From: Patescibacteria group bacterium
Lineage (GTDB): Bacteria; Patescibacteria; Paceibacteria; Moranbacterales; UBA1568
NCBI GenBank assembly: GCA_030916685.1
Contig: JAUPWD010000036.1
Coordinates: 1 to 14,212 of the forward strand
DNA length: 14,212 nt
Reading direction: 5' to 3'
Shown: piece by piece, positions 12,592 through 14,212 of the stretch
Numbering within the stretch: position 1 is the stretch's first letter
Layout of the letters: each line of letters begins with the position of its first letter
Made by a program: the position numbers and the translations under genes
Notes under the pieces: model-generated
Database searches by the model: none
Seen by the model: the letters and a program-made list of their open reading frames with translations, nothing else
Told to the model about the DNA's origin: nothing

Positions 12592-13353
12592 CTACCAATT
12601 TCTATACGGTAACCAACCGTAATTGTAAATTGAATCGCTTGTATAAATTCGACTCATTTGCCACTGAAAAGTCAGTCCATTCCAAGGATTGTAACAAGCA
12701 GGACCCTGGGACCATCCGTTGTATGTATACCAGCTCCAAGACCACCATTGGGTGTAATGGTATCGTCCTGTATATACCAGGTGACCATCAGCCTCCCATG
12801 TCTTACAGCCATCAAACTGATTATCCCAAACGCCTCCCATGTGGTAAACCACTCCGAGTGGGCATTGGCCACAACCATAGCCGGATGCAGTTTCAGGCAA
12901 AGGACAGGCCTGAATATTACAACTCGTACTTCCGGCCCTCGTCGCTCCGTTTGCATATGGACACGCGATTCCTCCATTCTGAGCTGGAGTCGTTATCGTA
13001 TAGACTTGAGTAAAAGTTCCTCCCCCACAAGCCACACTACATGTCGGGGTATCGCTCCATGCGCCCACACAATCCACCTTGCAAGAATTCAAGGCTATGC
13101 CCAATCCCGGAGCCGCACTTTTAAAAGCATTCCACTCGGAAAGCGTCTTGGTCGGGACAAAGCGATCCTTTCCATCACTCGGAGTAACGACAGACTTGCA
13201 ATCCCCACCTATCGGGGTCGTATCTATGATCGTCGGAACCCCTGGAAGCACCCGATACCCCTCAGGGAGGGTGTTGATGGCATGCACTACGTTTCCGAAG
13301 CCAACCGTCACTAGACCGACGATAAAAAACATTTTTAGAATACCTTTTTTCAT
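12592..13353 (-). CDS. Secreted thrombospondin type-1 repeat protein with Trp/Tyr-rich C-terminus
   Basis: A secreted protein of 253 residues. The signal peptide is MKKGILKMFF...NVVHA (res. 1-25). A linker with a C52...C91/C95 pair leads into one thrombospondin type-1 domain (about 97-150): GAWSDTPTCSVACGGGTFTQVY followed by cysteines at 131, 145 and 150. The C-terminal 90 residues hold 11 Trp, many Tyr and Cys161, 164, 183 and 220, with WWSWSWYTYNGW at 203-214. This could be a carbohydrate- or surface-binding module, but it matches no family I know. Bacterial TSP1 domains usually belong to surface or adhesive proteins. The gene starts 16 nt after the S74 protein stop, so the two probably share a transcript. 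There is no Shine-Dalgarno sequence. Confidence 0.82.
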   Translation of the reverse strand: MKKGILKMFFIVGLVTVGFGNVVHAINTLPEGYRVLPGVPTIIDTTPIGGDCKSVVTPSDGKDRFVPTKTLSEWNAFKSAAPGLGIALNSCKVDCVGAWSDTPTCSVACGGGTFTQVYTITTPAQNGGIACPYANGATRAGSTSCNIQACPLPETASGYGCGQCPLGVVYHMGGVWDNQFDGCKTWEADGHLVYTGRYHYTQWWSWSWYTYNGWSQGPACYNPWNGLTFQWQMSRIYTSDSIYNYGWLPYRNW

Positions 13354-13369
13354 GGAGGAATACTGAGGA

Positions 13370-14134
13370 TTACTTATTCGACTTCAAAGACTCAATTTCC
13401 GATCGAAGTAATTGTATCTGCTCTCCCTGCGTATCCACTGTATGAGAAAGCTCCTTGACCGCTTCGATAAGCGGTGCAACGAGATTACCATACTCGACGG
13501 ATTTCATACCTGTCTCCTCATTGGTACGCACGAGCGTAGGAAATTGCGTCTCGACTTCCTGCGCGATAACACCCACATCATCCCGATGATTCTCCTTCCA
13601 CTGGAAACTATACCCATTCAATTGAAGAATCTTCTCAAGGGAGTGCTCGAGCGGGATTATATTTTCTTTCAACCGAATGTCAGATGTATACAGGAAAGTG
13701 GCCGCATTCACCGTATTCATATTGCTCGCTCCATTCGGATCAACATAGTAGCCAGTATTATTTGCGTCATACATGATTGGAGAGTATGAGAGTGTGTTTG
13801 CGTAGAAGTAATCTGCTGCGATACCACGCGCTCCATAAACGCCATTACTCTCATTACCAAGATAGAGCCATCCATTATTATTTGAATTGAGCGTATGCAT
13901 ACCGATACGAATCGCTCCGGTGCCATAGGCACCACCGCCAATACTTCCCAGTTGCTCTGTCTTATTCTGTGCTGTGCCACCCAGAGTAATCGGTCCGGCT
14001 ACACTCCCTCCAGGAGGAGGCGCCACTGGGTTTGTCCATGCCTGTGTAAATTGAACACCGATCCCGAGGGCGAGCCCGAGGGAAACAACTTTCAACCAAT
14101 AGATGCTTTTTTGTAGGATAGGTTCTTTGGGCAT
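13370..14134 (-). CDS. Anchored surface protein with C-terminal S74 (intramolecular chaperone/autoprotease) domain
   Basis: A surface protein of 254 residues. The hydrophobic N-terminal anchor (res. 11-30, IYWLKVVSLGLALGIGVQFT) and AWTNPVAPPPGGSVAGPITLGG (32-53) match the 1814-2431 protein. A beta-rich, Gly/Asn-rich body includes MYDANNTGYYVDPNGAS (121-137), a motif common in tail-fibre-like proteins. The C-terminal S74 domain begins SDIRLKENI (151-159) and ends in a coiled coil (about 222-251). In phage endosialidases and tail fibres this domain trimerises the protein and then cuts itself off using a Ser-Lys dyad. Ser151 and Lys156 keep that spacing, so self-cleavage is plausible. The resemblance suggests a trimeric surface fibre, not necessarily phage origin. 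It is first of a two-gene unit with the TSP1 protein. Confidence 0.85.
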   Translation of the reverse strand: MPKEPILQKSIYWLKVVSLGLALGIGVQFTQAWTNPVAPPPGGSVAGPITLGGTAQNKTEQLGSIGGGAYGTGAIRIGMHTLNSNNNGWLYLGNESNGVYGARGIAADYFYANTLSYSPIMYDANNTGYYVDPNGASNMNTVNAATFLYTSDIRLKENIIPLEHSLEKILQLNGYSFQWKENHRDDVGVIAQEVETQFPTLVRTNEETGMKSVEYGNLVAPLIEAVKELSHTVDTQGEQIQLLRSEIESLKSNK

Positions 14135-14147
14135 ACGAGGTTTTTAC

Positions 14148-14210
14148 TTATTTATATTTGATATGATTCTGGATCATATGTGCACTTATGGTCCCAATGA
14201 CACCGACGCC
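14148..14210 (-). CDS. Possible C-terminal end of a further upstream gene (very tentative)
   Basis: On the minus strand one frame stays open from the right edge for 20 codons (GVGVIGTISAHMIQNHIKYK) and ends in TAA, 13 nt before the S74 gene. The Gly/Ile-rich stretch and the short gap would fit an operon neighbour. Twenty codons without a stop happen easily by chance, and another frame is open almost as long. It may equally be non-coding promoter DNA. Confidence 0.18.
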   Translation of the reverse strand, partial: GVGVIGTISAHMIQNHIKYK

Positions 14211-14212
14211 GA

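Noticed and set aside
12658..13314. Long open frame of 218 codons on the plus strand
   Set aside because: It lies wholly antisense to the secreted TSP1 gene, which has a signal peptide and a clear domain. The antisense product has no recognisable features and no start signals.

Overview
The window looks like a piece of a Candidate Phyla Radiation (Patescibacteria, Parcubacteria-like) chromosome. This rests on several traits: short, divergent core genes; starts that mostly lack a Shine-Dalgarno sequence; a bS6 with a long charged tail; small secreted proteins sharing a 'WTNP..PPGG..GP' segment behind an N-terminal anchor; a four-helix membrane protein of a type I associate with these bacteria; and intergenic gaps full of hairpins and dispersed-type repeats. 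The lineage is inferred from family resemblance, not from a marker-gene search. The standard stop set fits: rpsR ends in TGA, I noticed no in-frame TGA elsewhere, and tryptophan is TGG. No rRNA, tRNA, CRISPR array or transposase was seen.

Layout: nearly everything is on the minus strand, so it reads from right to left. At the right edge a two-gene cassette encodes an S74-type (intramolecular chaperone) surface protein and a secreted thrombospondin type-1 protein (12592-14134). Then follow ftsK (10040-12454), a RodZ-like HTH/membrane protein (8821-9828) and recA (7703-8740), an order close to the spoIIIE/ftsK-ymfM-(pgsA-cinA)-recA block of other bacteria. A single plus-strand gene (6843-7454) encodes a protein with a possible beta-carbonic-anhydrase-like metal site. 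It faces recA across a bidirectional terminator and is divergent from a secreted coiled-coil lytic transglycosylase-like protein (5198-6481). Next come rpsF-ssb-rpsR and efp (2637-4789), a second anchored protein (1814-2431), a four-helix membrane protein (1265-1642), and the 5' part of gyrB running off the left edge.

The core genes cover DNA topology, replication, repair and segregation (gyrB, ssb, recA, ftsK), translation (bS6, bS18, EF-P) and envelope shape or remodelling (RodZ-like, transglycosylase). The accessory part is a set of secreted or anchored proteins: an S74 self-processing protein, a thrombospondin-repeat protein and a Cys-rich paralogue. The paralogue's promoter carries a run of nine G between its -35 and -10 boxes, which suggests phase-variable expression. 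Other points of interest are promoters whose -10 box sits 6-8 nt before the ATG (leaderless mRNAs), a ~120-bp near-perfect palindrome, a three-way-junction repeat element downstream of recA, an inverted repeat over the recA promoter, and an EF-P with Arg instead of Lys at the loop tip.
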